The notes under the pieces were generated by a model that saw nothing but the letters and a program-made list of their open reading frames with translations, was not told the DNA's origin and made no database searches. A stretch of DNA of 64,000 bases, taken from the NCBI RefSeq assembly GCF_964355755.1, contig NC_092670.1, forward strand, positions 37,249,795 through 37,313,794. Direction: 5' to 3'. The translations under genes were made by a program, and so were the position numbers. This document shows, one piece after another, positions 38,468 through 49,819 of this stretch; position 1 is the stretch's first letter; each line of letters starts with the position of its first letter. The DNA comes from Antedon mediterranea (taxonomy: Eukaryota > Echinodermata > Crinoidea > Comatulida > Antedonidae).

Positions 38468-38790
38468 GATTGATTGATTGAAATATATATATTTATACTG
38501 GGTAACCTCTTCAGTCAAAGACTGGTCTCCCAGAGGGCCCAGTTGGTGATCAGTGGCTATGATGTACTAATACACCGGGGTAACCCCCTACTCGTCTCGA
38601 AAGATGTACTAGGTTCTTTAAAGTGCACACGAGCTAGATGTGTACACTGGACCTACGGTTTATAGTCCTTATCCGAGAAGACTCGTTCTACCACCAGAAT
38701 CATGGAGTGAGTGAGCCTCGAACCCCTGCCGATGTTATGGCTACGTAATTACGGTTCCACTGTCTTAACCGCTCGGCCACTCACTCACTC
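38468..38790 (-). mobile_element. tRNA-derived SINE, near full length
   Basis: On the minus strand it begins with GTGGCCGAGCGGTTAAGACA (a class II tRNA-like A box), followed by GGGTTCGAGGC (B box), a body of about 200 bp and a tail ending in TCAATCAATCAATC. A second copy lies at 19233-19534 on the plus strand. The tRNA-like head and two dispersed copies make it a SINE, not a tRNA gene. Confidence 0.85.
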
Positions 38791-40045
38791 ATGTACTATC
38801 GAATCTTTATATTTCTATAATAATTAATTTTGCCTGCCGATAAATCAATGTATATTTTATTTGTATTTTAATATTAACTAACTAAATATATTTACATATA
38901 CTATCGAATCATTAATAATTTACGTTTGCATCATAATCTACATACTATTGAACCTTTATGTCTCATTTATGTACTATTTATTTGTTTATTTATATCTTCT
39001 TTTTTTTTAAATACATTGGCAGTGAAGGGAAAAAATAACGTTGAACTGACCCGACGTTTCTTGAGCACTCTCCTATCGAACCTTTATACAGTATTATTGC
39101 ATTAATAATTTACGTACGGTATTGCCGAATATTTATATCTCATTTACATACTATCGAATATTCATACAGTATTGCATTAATTTAATTTACGTACGGTATT
39201 GTCGAATTTTTATATCTCATTTTTTTTTTTATTTATTCTGGTTTATTAAAAACTAAGACATGGCAGTACAAAACTGAATTGCGTCCAGTAACATAAACAT
39301 AAAAAATATATCAAAAACGAGCAAGATTTACACAAACATCCAATATAAAAATATATAAATTATAATTTATATACAAAATGCTTTAAAAAAAAAATAAAGA
39401 ATATACAATTACAAATTTACAAAGATATATATCAAAAACGAGCAAAATTACACAACCATCTAATATAAAAATATATATAAATATATTCATTTACATACTA
39501 TCGAATTTTCATACAGTATTGCATCAAAAAATGTACGTACGGTATTGCCGAATCTTTATATCTCATTTACATACAGTTACTATCGAATCTTCATACAGTA
39601 TTGCATTAATAATTTACGTACTGTATTGCCGAATCTTTATCTCTCGTTTACATACTATCGAATCTTCATACAGTATTGCATTAATAATTTACGTACGGTA
39701 TTGTCAAATTTTTATATCTCATTTACATACTATCGAATCTTCATACAGTATTGCATTAATAATTTACGTATGGTATTGCCGAATGTTTATATCCCATTTA
39801 CATACTATCGAATCTTTTTACAGTATTGCATTAATAATTTACGTACGGTATTGCCGAATATTTATATCTCATTTACATACTATCGAATCTTTATACAGTA
39901 TTGCATTAATAATTTACAGTACGTACGGTATTGCCGAATCTTTATATCTCATTTACATTGAATCTTTATACAGTATTGCAATAATAATTTACGTACGGTA
40001 TTGCTGAATTTTTATATCTCGTTTACACTGTAATATCGAATCTTG
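38790..40045. repeat. 75-bp tandem repeat array, interrupted
   Basis: The unit is TTACGTACGGTATTGCCGAA, then TCTTTATATCTCATTTACAT, ACTATCGAATCTTCATACAG and TATTGCATTAATAAT. It is regular from 39500 to 40035 and degenerate from 38790 to 39215. Positions 39216-39490 are an AT-rich insertion that starts with a T-run and carries its own two-copy repeat (ATATCAAAAACGAGCAA). Confidence 0.85.
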
Positions 40046-40939
40046 TTTTTATTGATTAGTAATAGGGTGTGTTAACTGTTATATATTTAACTGTTATCCC
40101 ATTGTAATACATTGTTTGTGTTTTCAATAAAGCAACGTAAAGACGAAAACGCGACCTTCTACAGCACTATTCCTGGCCGGCCGCCAGTCGAGTTATTAGC
40201 AGAAATTTGTGTAATTAATTACCGTACCGTACAGACACTTGCAATATACAGTACAATAACAAATATATATATTTTGATATACTTTATTGAAAAAATATAT
40301 TCTTAATAATTGGCTTATTATATATTATACAATACAAACACCACAATGTATTTTATTGACTTTATTATTTAACAGTTAAAGTAAGTAATCATCGATTCGC
40401 CATTTCGTTTAAAAGAACGTATGACATTCAATCTGTAAAAAAAGAGAATAAATTACATAATATATTAATAATGTAGGTTGTTATTTACGTCCGAGGAAAA
40501 GAAAACCTGTCGATCGAAACAATGACAATCAAAAATTACAAAACAACGACAATCAAAGCGCACACGGCTTTCCATACAAATTACCGTTATTGAACTAGCG
40601 GCCGCTTTGGTTGGCGGCCGCTTCGACCGTAATCCATTCATAATAGAGGTAGGAAATCGGAAATATTACTAGTACGTGTAGGCCTACAGTACCTCCACTT
40701 CCATCATCAGAAATATTACTAGTTAGTGTGTAGGCCTGCCCCTCCACTTCCATTATTATGATTGAATCTAATACTAATAGTAGTGTACTGTCTTCATTAT
40801 ATTATTAATTACTTGATTTAATGATTGATTTATTTATCTATTTTCAATGCTGACATTTTAAAGGCAAGTGGCAAATGGTGATATTTCATTACAGCAGTAA
40901 CCACCACAATTTTGTAATATATTTTTATATTGTTTACAG

Positions 40940-43189
40940 ATGCCACGATCACATCATAGATGCGATAGACGCCATTCGCCCAGTAGACACTCTAGTCATC
41001 ATCGGTATAAAAAACGCAAAAGGTCTTCGAGTAGAGATCATGGTTATGATGATTTTTCCGGCTACCGTTACAGATCTAGAAGGTATTATTTCTTGGATCA
41101 TTCATTGACCAATCAAAAAAATATACTAACAAATACTAATATGCCCATATATAGAAGTAATATGCCCAAATATAGAAGTTATGACATCATGTCCATATAT
41201 GGGCATATCACCTTTTTTGTCGCATAAAGTTTGATAGTGTACTAGACAGAGCTTTAGTACAATGAGCTCCCAACAGCTCATTCCCTTATATTAAGAATGA
41301 ATACCCTTACCTTTACAGTACCTTAAACTACTTTTTATTTAAAATTTCAGTCAAGATTATCGACGAGAGCATACATATTCCTCAGAACGTGTCGACAAGT
41401 ACCATTGCAGAGGTGCAATGAGGTTTGATTCACCGGTTCACAAAGATCACTATTACCCCCAACACATGCGTGAAGACAGCCGGCGGCATCACAAAAAACG
41501 TACTGCCCATCGTTACGCTGATCGGCGTAGTAGGACATCATCGGTGAGTATTTCTAAAGCATTTTTGTCACTTTACTTCATTTAGAACACCATGATGTAA
41601 ATTTTAGCTATTCATTTTGATTTTAAATTGCAGAACAAAATTTGGCAAGTTAAAATGACAAACCTAATAAAATAACTTTTTGTTTTGTGGTATTTACGTT
41701 TTAAAAACAAATTATACAGAGTGTACTGACTATAGATTCATACATGATCAAATGGCCTTTTTATTTTTTACCCAAGAATGAGAAATCCTTATTAAACAAA
41801 TACTTCATCATAAACCTTACTTGCCAAATCAATAAATTAGTTGACTGCTATTTGAAATCAAAGAATCTCATTAGAAGAGCCAGGTTTAAACTTAAAAAGC
41901 CACGCTTAGTTCCTTTGTGATGCTCTGGCATTGTGCATTTTTCACATAGTTTATCCTTTTTACATAGATTTACCAAGTAAAACGTAATATTTTTTGTGAA
42001 AATTAAATGTTATTTTTAAGTTGTTTATTTTTGTTGCGAGTTGTGATGTAGAATATTTGTGTGTTTGCACAGGATTTAAAAATTCTCATAAAAATTATTT
42101 ACTTAAAATCTGGAGAGAAAAAAACCCATTTAAAATCATTATTGGAGATTATTATTAAAAATACATAATTTAATGCACTAATAGTTGTTCTATACTAATA
42201 ACATTGCAATATTTTTAATGTAAATAATTGCATAAATTTAAATTGTTGATAAAACTTTGTTTGTGAACATTTTCCAAACAAATTTTGAGGTAAGTAGTGG
42301 GGAGTTGTTGATCCAATAAGGGTAACAATCTTTCGTAACATGCATGAAAATTTGTACCATAGTTTTTGAGTGTGAGATTGTTGTTGAGAAGTAGAATGGT
42401 TTTCCCTTGTAAATTACCATGTATTTTGTAAGGAAGTGTTTGTCAATGATATTTCATTGCCGTTTGATCCTTCTGCTATTATGTGGGATTCCGTGTCTTG
42501 GCTTGATATCCGTACCTCGTCATCCGCTGTGTGAAAACTACTGATACCAAATGTACCGCAACACCGCAACGTCATCCTTATCATCGCTGATCATCGTGCT
42601 GTTACCAAACCAACCTGACTGTCGATGCGAATCCTGTTGTGCTGCTCGCAACGAATTGAACAATCGTAGAGGAGTTGTAAAGACGAAAAACGCAGTACTG
42701 TCGTGCTCGACGATGAAGACGGGCACCTGATCTACAGACCGGGAGACTGGTTACAAGCAAGATGTACATACAAATATTCCGTAACGTTTTACCATTTAGG
42801 AATGTCGACTATTGCCCACATATTTTCAAACACAAACCAAAAAAATCATAAATACAGCCTTCTGTTTCAATTAAAGTAGTTACAGATATTGTTTATATTC
42901 TTTGCAATGTTTCCTAGTACATACAGTTATACTATATAGTATACTTCATATAGTACTTAAACAATTCCATATGTCCCCGTCTGATTTCTCAGATATATTT
43001 AACAAATTATACAATAGTAAGATTCCACCCTGCCTAGAATTAGTCGGCAGTTAATCCTTTGTAGATTTTTATTGTTTTGATATTTTATTTATATTTTTTA
43101 ACCACGCTTTGCGCTTAATAGAAATTGAGTGTTATGAGAATTTTCCCGATTATCTTTCAATGCGGGAGTACAGTATGCTGAGTTTGCAT

Positions 43190-43223
<34 letters not shown>

Positions 43224-46200
43224 AAGTGCCACATCCCATTCCTCTCCCCTAACAACCCGGTACTTTGCGGCAGATCCTGTAGTCAGTCTCCCCTTGTTTT
43301 CAATAATGATTACAAAGGGTGCTCACGCTCGTATGTATAATTTGTTTGCAGATGAAGTAAAAAGTACTTTAGGTGAAGGAACGTTTGGGAAAGTTGTAGA
43401 ATGCAAAGACACTCAAAGGTACGATAATGAGTCTTAACTTAAGCTCTGTCTACACTATCAAACAAAGCGTGATGTGCCCAAATATGGTGGTAGTGATATG
43501 ACATCATGTCCATATGTGCACATCACATTTTTTGTCACATAAAGTTTGATAGTGTAGACAGAGCTTTATATGAATATACACTTACTTTTACATGTAAAAT
43601 TTCACTACCCTACATATGCCCAAAGCTAACCAGATAACAGTCAAGTATTCCTTGATTTAAATATATTGAATTACTGATTAGATCAAACTTAAATTGACAT
43701 TAGATACTTATATTATCAGTTAAAAATTTAAATGATGCCAAAATCCTATACTACTGTAGTCATATTACTAGTTTCAGTAACTGAAAATTGTACAGTATGT
43801 CTTTCTCTATCTAGCATCAATTATGATAGCAGGCACTTTAAGATGTACAGTATTGTCTCCCACATGCATGAAAAATAAAGATTAATAAAATCAGACTTTG
43901 AATAGATTATTTTGTAGCTTTAATAAAATTAATTATTTCTGTAGAAAAGAAAACTGGAAAAAATTATTGTTTTTACTTATAAAATTACAAAATAAATGGT
44001 TAAATTCAACCAAAAACTCATTGGCTGGCAGCCAATTTGACTATTTTTTGCTTTAAATTACATTTTTTTAGGTAAATACTTTTTTTTTTCGATGCAATTT
44101 TTGGTCAAAGTGGATAACTATTTGGTGACATTAAAATGATAGCAATGCCATTTTAATGGCCGCATATTTAACAATAAATGTTATAAGAATTAATTTTTCA
44201 GGGGACAATACATCTTTAATTCAGAAAGTCAATTCTCATTAAAAAAATTATCTGATTGTGTTTAGAGGGGAGAGAATAGCTTTGAAGATAATTAAGAACA
44301 TTGACAAATACAGAGAAGCAGCCAAGTTGGAGATCAATGTACTAGAAAAATTAAATGAAAGAGATCCAGCTGGCAAACAGTAAGTCACTTATTTTATGAA
44401 GATAATATTCCACTCTAAATTATTTTTAATATTGTATGATTATATACAGTAATGTGCAGTACTAGTTATGGCCAGATTGCATGTTATGTTTTAATACAGA
44501 CTCGTAAACATATTAAAAAAACACCAATATATAAAATACATAAAAAGATGAAGAAAAAAAATGTTTTGGCATTTTTATTTAGTAGCTATTGAAAAACAAC
44601 AGTTTTTTTTATTGGTACATTAATTTAAATTAACAATCTACTTTAATACAACTTGTATATATATCTATACAAATAAAGGATGTTCCAAAAGTATAGGTTA
44701 TTATTTCGTCAATTTATACTACAGTATAGTGATTCTTCCAGTTGCTTCCATACTGTTTAAAGTAGTACACACATTTTAATATTAATACTGGTAATAATGG
44801 TATCTCTTACAACAGCATATGGTAAAATAATTTGATACTAACACTGCAATTTATCTTGTTTGTTGTATTACTACAAGATCGTGAGAGCAAGTTGATTTTT
44901 AATGTAATTCTCATTTGAAATCATATGACTTCTACTTGACCACAGCTGTTTTTTATTAACTTACTGTTATTGTTACTATTGTATAATTGATATTATTGCC
45001 ATCAATGTTCAGAAATTTCAATTTAATATTGGTACAAAAATAACAAAACTCATCACCACTACCCTATATGTATTCATTTATTACTACAGTGAGTACATAT
45101 CATTTACAGTAGGCTGCGTCTGTCATTAGCATGTATGGAAAGAATAAATCTTTTAATAGTGTTTAAAGGCAAGCTTTCATTAGACTAATAAAGTTCCATT
45201 TTGCCTGCATTTCCAATTCGTATGCAGTTGGCATTTACTGTACATTGAATAAATTCAGAATTAATGCTACAGGTACTAAAAGTAAATGACGCCTAGATAG
45301 CTAATCATTCATTTCTAAGGATTTGTATGTTTATTCCCAATGTTTTAAAAAATGAAGTAAGAACACCACAATAACCAGAGTTGTTTTTGCAAAAGAAAAA
45401 AAAATCACACACATTGAAATATAATTTTAAGTTTATTTTGTTGCGTCCCAAGTAAAATGGGCTTCATAGTAATTAATGAAAACATTTCTTCTGGTTTCGA
45501 TTCGTATAATAATATAAGTAGTTCTTTGATAGTAAACCAAAAAACATTGGTTCATAGTAATTATTGTTAATCTACTATTAAACAATTGTCTTGATTTAAT
45601 TAGTTTACTCAGCTGCTTACTCCAACGGATATGACTTGCACATACACATCCAAAGCTCTGTCTACATTATCAAACTTGTTTGACAAAAAAAGTGTGATGT
45701 ACCAAACTATGGTAGTGATATGCTTAAATATGGTAGTGATATGCCCAAATATAGTAGTGATATGCCCAAATATAGTAGTGATATGCCCAAATATAGTAGT
45801 GCTATGACATCATCATGTCCATATATGGGCACATCATATTTTAAAGTTTGATAGTGTAGACATTTTTTCATTAGTCTTAAGCAGAATGTACTATTAATTC
45901 TATGTAATCCTGAATTGCCTTTTCTGTACCCTCATTAATTATGAATCACTGACTGTGGTATGCAATCGAGTCACTTGAGTGTAAGCAATGACCTGCTTCA
46001 TTATGGATGCTAACAAGTGCTAACCTGACAGTTTGTGTTCTCTTCTTCTAGCCTATGTGTGAAGATGATTGATTGGTTTGACTATCATGGCCATATGTGC
46101 CTTGCATTTGAAATGCTTGGAAAAAGTATATTTGATTTTCTGGTAAGTCATACATTGTATAATCAATTCATTTTGTTTTCATTCTGTGAAATAGACTCTC

Positions 46201-49200
46201 CTAATACCAGAATAGTTACTGTATATGACAGCATGGGCCAGTCCATGTGTTTCTTGTGCCTGAATATGACAGGGGTGGGCCAGTCCATGTGTTTCTTGTG
46301 CCTGCATATGACAGGGGTGGGCCAGTCCATGGGTTTCTTGTGCCTGTATATGACAGGGGTGGGCCAGTCCATGTGTTTCTTGTGCCTGAATATGACAGGG
46401 GTGGACCAGTCCATGTTGTTCTTGTGCCTGCATATGACAGGGGTGGGCCAGTCCATGTGTTTCTTGTGCCTGCATATAACGGCGTGGGCCAGTTCATGTG
46501 TTTCTTGTGCCTGCATATTACAGGGGTGGGCCAGTCCATGGGTTTCTTGTGCCTGCATATAACGGCGTGGGCCAGTCCATGGGTTTCTTGTGCCTGCATA
46601 TGACAGGGGTGGGTCAGTCCATGGGTTTCTTGTGCCTGCATATAACGGCGTAGGCCAGTCCTTGGTTTTCTTCTGCCTGCATATGACTGTGTGGCGCCGT
46701 AGCTTCTTATGTGACTGTATACAAAAATAGCTTTTATATTTGCACCTTAATAAAAAGTAATACACTATAGTACAATCATTTTGGCTTTTGTCTCTTGTGT
46801 GTTATGTTTATATCTTTGATATACATACTACTTATGTATCTTCATATATTATTCAAAAGGTTGAAATTTAATGTTTTTTAATTGACTTCACAGAAAGATA
46901 ATAATTATTCGCCTTATCCAATGGACCAAATATGCCATATATCCTATCAACTATCCTATGCAGTGAAATGTAAGTTGTTTTTTTTTTGTTTTTTAAATTA
47001 CAGTATCTTAGCATTCCCTCAGGGAATTGAAAAAAGCAACATATACAGTAGAGCCATTAAAGAGAGAGACATTAGGCTGATGAATACGTTTGCTTAATTA
47101 AACATCGTACAAATAAGTTGCTTATGGCGTGAATTTGTCTTATAAAGTTGTCTTTCGATAACTTAGGTGTATTTTACATTTTTATATCTGTTTGTGTCTA
47201 TTTACCTACCTGTTAAGACATGTCTACAATCCAATTAAATTCACAATATGGACACACCTCAAAATGGTACATATACAAATCTCCCAGGCATGACATCGTC
47301 CTCATACATTTTAATATCTGTTCGGTTTCAGTGAATTATAGATCAGAATATTTATTTTTATTGCTCTATATTTTCACAGTACAGTTGGCCAACAAAATTT
47401 AATGATGCATGAATATATCTTGAAACAGTTACTTCCTGTTTCCGTGTTTATTAGCTAACCAATAAGTGACTTTTTTAAAAGTGATGATTTGTATTTGTAG
47501 ATACAGTAGAACATTGGGACTTCCCTACTAAGTGTAAAACTAAAGCTGTAGATTCATTTTAGCAGTAAATCGCAAATAACAGGCTAGATATCAAATGCCA
47601 TTTTGGAGATAAATGAAGAAGAAGCATTAAAGCAAATATAACAATTAACATAGACTAGTTAAGTTTCTTATCAAAAGACAGCAATGAATCTTAAGCTCTG
47701 TCTACACTCCCAAACTAGTTTGACAAAAAAGTGTGATGTGCCCAAATATGGTAGTGATATGCTTAAATATGGTAGGGTATGACATTATCATGTCCATATA
47801 TGTGCAATCACATTATTTTGTCACATAAAGTTTGATAGTGTTAGTTAAAGCATCTCATAGCCTATTTCACCCACTGCTGTGTGAAGGCCTCCTCCAGTTC
47901 TGTTTCTTGCCAATCTTTCCCAAGTTGCCATTCCCATGTACGTTGTTATGTCGTCACGCCATCTTTTTTTTTTGCCGTCCTCTTCTTCTTCTCCCTGTCC
48001 TCGGCTACCATTCATTCAATCTCTTCGTCCATCTGTTGTCTCTTCTGGCTATGTGTCCTGCCCATGTCCATTTCAATTCTTTGATCTTTACCATGATGTC
48101 TTTGACTTTTGTTCTTTTCCGTATCTCACTATGCTTTACTCTGTCTCGTATTGATAGATTTACCATTTTTCTTTCCATCTCTTTCGTTGTTGCCCATGTC
48201 ATCATGATCATTTAATGCTCCCCGTCTTCCATAGCAAATTGGTATCTGTTTTCATGTTGGTTAGCTCTGACGTCAAACTCATCTGGTATAATTTCTTATT
48301 TTATTTTTTCAGTTATGCATGATATGAAATTAACTCATACTGACTTGAAGCCTGAAAATGTTTTATTTGTGAATTCGGATTACAGGATGAACAGACTAAA
48401 GGTAAGAATTTGTCCTTCTTTGCGTGTCATATAATGTATATTTCTTGGTATTGTTTATTTCAGTTAAGCTCTGTCTACACTATCAAACTTTATGTGACAA
48501 AAAAATGTCATGTGCCCATACATGAACATGATGACCTATTTGGGCCTAGGTAATGCTAGCATATTTGGGCACATCACATTTTGTTTGGCAAACTAGTTTG
48601 ATAGTGAAGACAGAGCTTTTGTTATTTTTTCAACATTTGTTTTTTCAATTGAACAGTATTCAGAGGACAAGGTGGTAAAGATGGCAGATATTAAGCTAAT
48701 TGATTTTGGTTCAGCGACCTTTGACCATGAACATCACAGTAGCATTGTATCAACCAGACATTACAGGGCATTGGAAGTTATACTTGGTAAGCCTTTTTTT
48801 TTTAATTATCAAACAAACCCAAGCAAAGTAACATCATTGGTCAATGTTATTTGATACCTTGTTAATTTGATTAATATAATCTTTTTTGATCAGTATATCA
48901 TGGACTCTTCTAATTAGCAAATTCAAAGTGTCCCAAATCCCAAATTACATGTAAAATGCATTCTGGAAGACCTAACTGGAAACATTTTAGATCTACTCTA
49001 TGGTGCTTTGTTTTTAGTTGTTGGACGCTATAGTGAATAGATAGACAGGCCACCTAAACAATGTCTTCCACCAACAAATGCACGCCCAATGGACACCCAT
49101 CCTCCATTGTGTGCATTTTGTCCTTTAAATTAAATTAATATATTTTTTTACTTTTCAGAGCTTGGTTGGGCGCAGCCATGTGATGTATGGAGTATCGGCT

Positions 49201-49819
49201 GTATCATGTTTGAGCTGTATACAGGTTTTACTCTCTTCCAGGTATTTAAAAAATTCCTATTTCCAGTGTCCAGTGTTGAAGTGCTTATAAAAACGTTTTA
49301 ATTATGCCATTTTTCTAAAAAAAAATTTCAGACGCACGATAATAGGGAACATCTATCTATGATGGAAGTGATTCTTGGGCCAATGCCTGCATGGATGATA
49401 AAGAAAACAAGGTAAAAATAACTTAAATGTATGCTAAGCATCACAGAATAGAGCTTGCTTCTCGCGCTATAATTGGTGATTAAATTAAGCATAAATTAGG
49501 AAGAAGCCAATCTGGAATAACTAATATTTTTCTTGTTTTTAGAAAAACTAAGTATTTCTACCATGGAAGAGTGGACTGGGATGAGAATAGTTCTTCAGGA
49601 CGTTACGTAAAGGACAACTGTAAACCGCTGAACCGTTACAGAACACAAGATGACGTCGACCACATCAACTTCTTTGACCTGCTGGAAAAAATGTTAACGT
49701 ACGACCCCGAGAAAAGAATCACTCTGGATGAGGCGATCCGACATCCTTACTTTGAGGCTTTACCCCCATGTCAGCGTCTACACTCCAACAACCGAGACAC
49801 ACATAGCTTGAGTAGGTGA
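40940..49819 (+). CDS. CLK: CLK family dual-specificity (LAMMER) kinase, complete coding region
   Basis: Twelve coding exons: 40940-41082, 41351-41543, 42670-42763, 43352-43418, 44266-44379, 46052-46142, 46894-46969, 48313-48401, 48657-48786, 49159-49241, 49332-49411, 49543-49819. Phases join into 478 aa (human CLK1/2 484-499). Residues 1-130 form an Arg/Ser/His-rich domain like the RS domain that targets CLKs to nuclear speckles. Kinase landmarks: LGEGTFGKV 150-158, ATP lysine in IALKIIK (K173), HTDLKPEN (catalytic D270), [13 protein letters not shown] (D305) and LAMMER-type [12 protein letters not shown] at 366-377. CLKs phosphorylate SR proteins and regulate alternative splicing. Oddities: the APE motif reads ALE (L328), and the LAMMER signature is LSMMEV. 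Exon 42670-42763 has weak splice sites; its start is the only AG in phase with the previous exon. Introns hold several MITEs, a 42-bp minisatellite and a LINE scrap. Confidence 0.95.
41140..41255. mobile_element. CLK: Family-1 MITE in the first coding intron of CLK
   Basis: ATGCCCATATATAGAAGTAA ... ATGTCCATATATGGGCATAT, right end GTTTGATAGTGT-ACTAGACAGAGCTTTA. The left end is eroded. It begins about 57 bp after the donor. Confidence 0.8.
42670..42763 (+). other. CLK: CLK exon with weak splice sites, likely regulated cassette exon
   Basis: This 94-nt exon encodes the conserved linker [19 protein letters not shown] just before the kinase domain. The acceptor (ATCGTAG) lacks a good pyrimidine tract and the donor is GTACAT, both weak. 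In-frame stops occur just upstream at 42616 and 42667, fixing the 5' limit. Skipping would join a phase-0 exon to ATGAAGTAA, an immediate stop, leaving the RS domain only. Vertebrate CLK genes regulate themselves by skipping the equivalent exon 4; that parallel is inference. Confidence 0.6.
43189..43222. repeat. (GT)n microsatellite
   Basis: About 16 GT repeats in a CLK intron, 130 bp before exon 43352. Confidence 0.95.
43440..43568. mobile_element. Family-1 MITE 21 bp past a CLK splice donor
   Basis: Both ends intact (TAAGCTCTGTCTACACTATC / GATAGTGTAGACAGAGCTTTA). It follows the exon with the glycine-rich loop, 43352-43418. Confidence 0.9.
43838..44219. mobile_element. Family-2 MITE, full copy (about 380 bp), in CLK intron
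   Basis: Ends TTTAAGATGTACAGTATTGTCTC / GGGGACAATACATCTTTAA. The interior has AATAAAGATTAATAAAATCA, TTAAATTCAACCAAAAACTC and GCCATTTTAATGGC. The right end lies 46 bp before exon 44266. Confidence 0.75.
45652..45863. mobile_element. Family-1 MITE, expanded internal repeat
   Basis: Between the ends a 24-bp unit, TAGTGATATGCCCAAATA plus TAG, is repeated about five times, making this copy the longest. The right end stops at GTGTAGACA. Confidence 0.9.
46230..46692. repeat. 41/42-bp minisatellite in a CLK intron
   Basis: About 11 units of GGGCCAGTCCATGTGTTTCT+TGTGCCTGCATATGACAGGGGT. A shorter variant ends ATAACGGCGT. Starts 88 bp after the exon 46052-46142 donor. All long ORFs here come from the 42-bp period. 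Confidence 0.9.
47691..47843. mobile_element. Family-1 MITE in a CLK intron
   Basis: TTAAGCTCTGTCTACACTCC ... AAAGTTTGATAGTGTTAG; right end truncated beside the LINE fragment. Confidence 0.85.
47862..48215 (-). mobile_element. Degenerate RTE-type LINE reverse transcriptase C-terminus
   Basis: Read on the minus strand this gives [20 protein letters not shown], then [20 protein letters not shown], a stop in frame, [19 protein letters not shown], and after a frameshift [11 protein letters not shown] with a stop. This is the typical C-terminal end of endonuclease/reverse-transcriptase LINE ORFs (RTE-like). The internal stop and shift mean it is dead. It lies in a CLK intron, next to a MITE. Confidence 0.75.
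48464..48619. mobile_element. Family-1 MITE in a 255-bp CLK intron
   Basis: Intact ends. It fills most of the intron between exons 48313-48401 and 48657-48786, leaving 62 bp after the donor and 37 bp before the acceptor. Confidence 0.9.

Larger units (their letters stand above)
38319..40628. mobile_element. 2.3-kb inverted-repeat element containing a SINE and a 75-bp satellite
   Basis: The left end GGTCGAAGCGGCCGCCAGTT ... TTTGTATGGAACGCC ... TGTGCGCTTTAATATTTTAT has an inverted counterpart at 40540-40628 (AAGCGCACACGGCTTTCCAT ... GGCGGCCGCTTCGACC). Arms are about 80-100 bp and imperfect. Inside are the SINE at 38468-38790 and a 75-bp tandem array. No coding sequence. Lies in the presumed first intron of CLK. 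Confidence 0.65.

Noticed and set aside
38710-38780. A functional tRNA gene (A box GGCCGAGCGGTTAAG, B box GGTTCGAGGC on the minus strand)
   Set aside because: It is the head of a SINE with a body, a tail and a second dispersed copy; the cloverleaf is not well formed.
39519-40007. 162-codon ORF on the plus strand
   Set aside because: Translation of the 75-bp tandem array, whose period is a multiple of 3.
42538-42726. 62-codon ORF on the minus strand over the CLK cassette exon
   Set aside because: The plus-strand frame carries the conserved CLK linker, so the minus frame is a shadow.
46163-46765. Long ORFs on both strands (up to 200 codons)
   Set aside because: They are translations of the 42-bp minisatellite; repeats of [13 protein letters not shown] type have no protein character.
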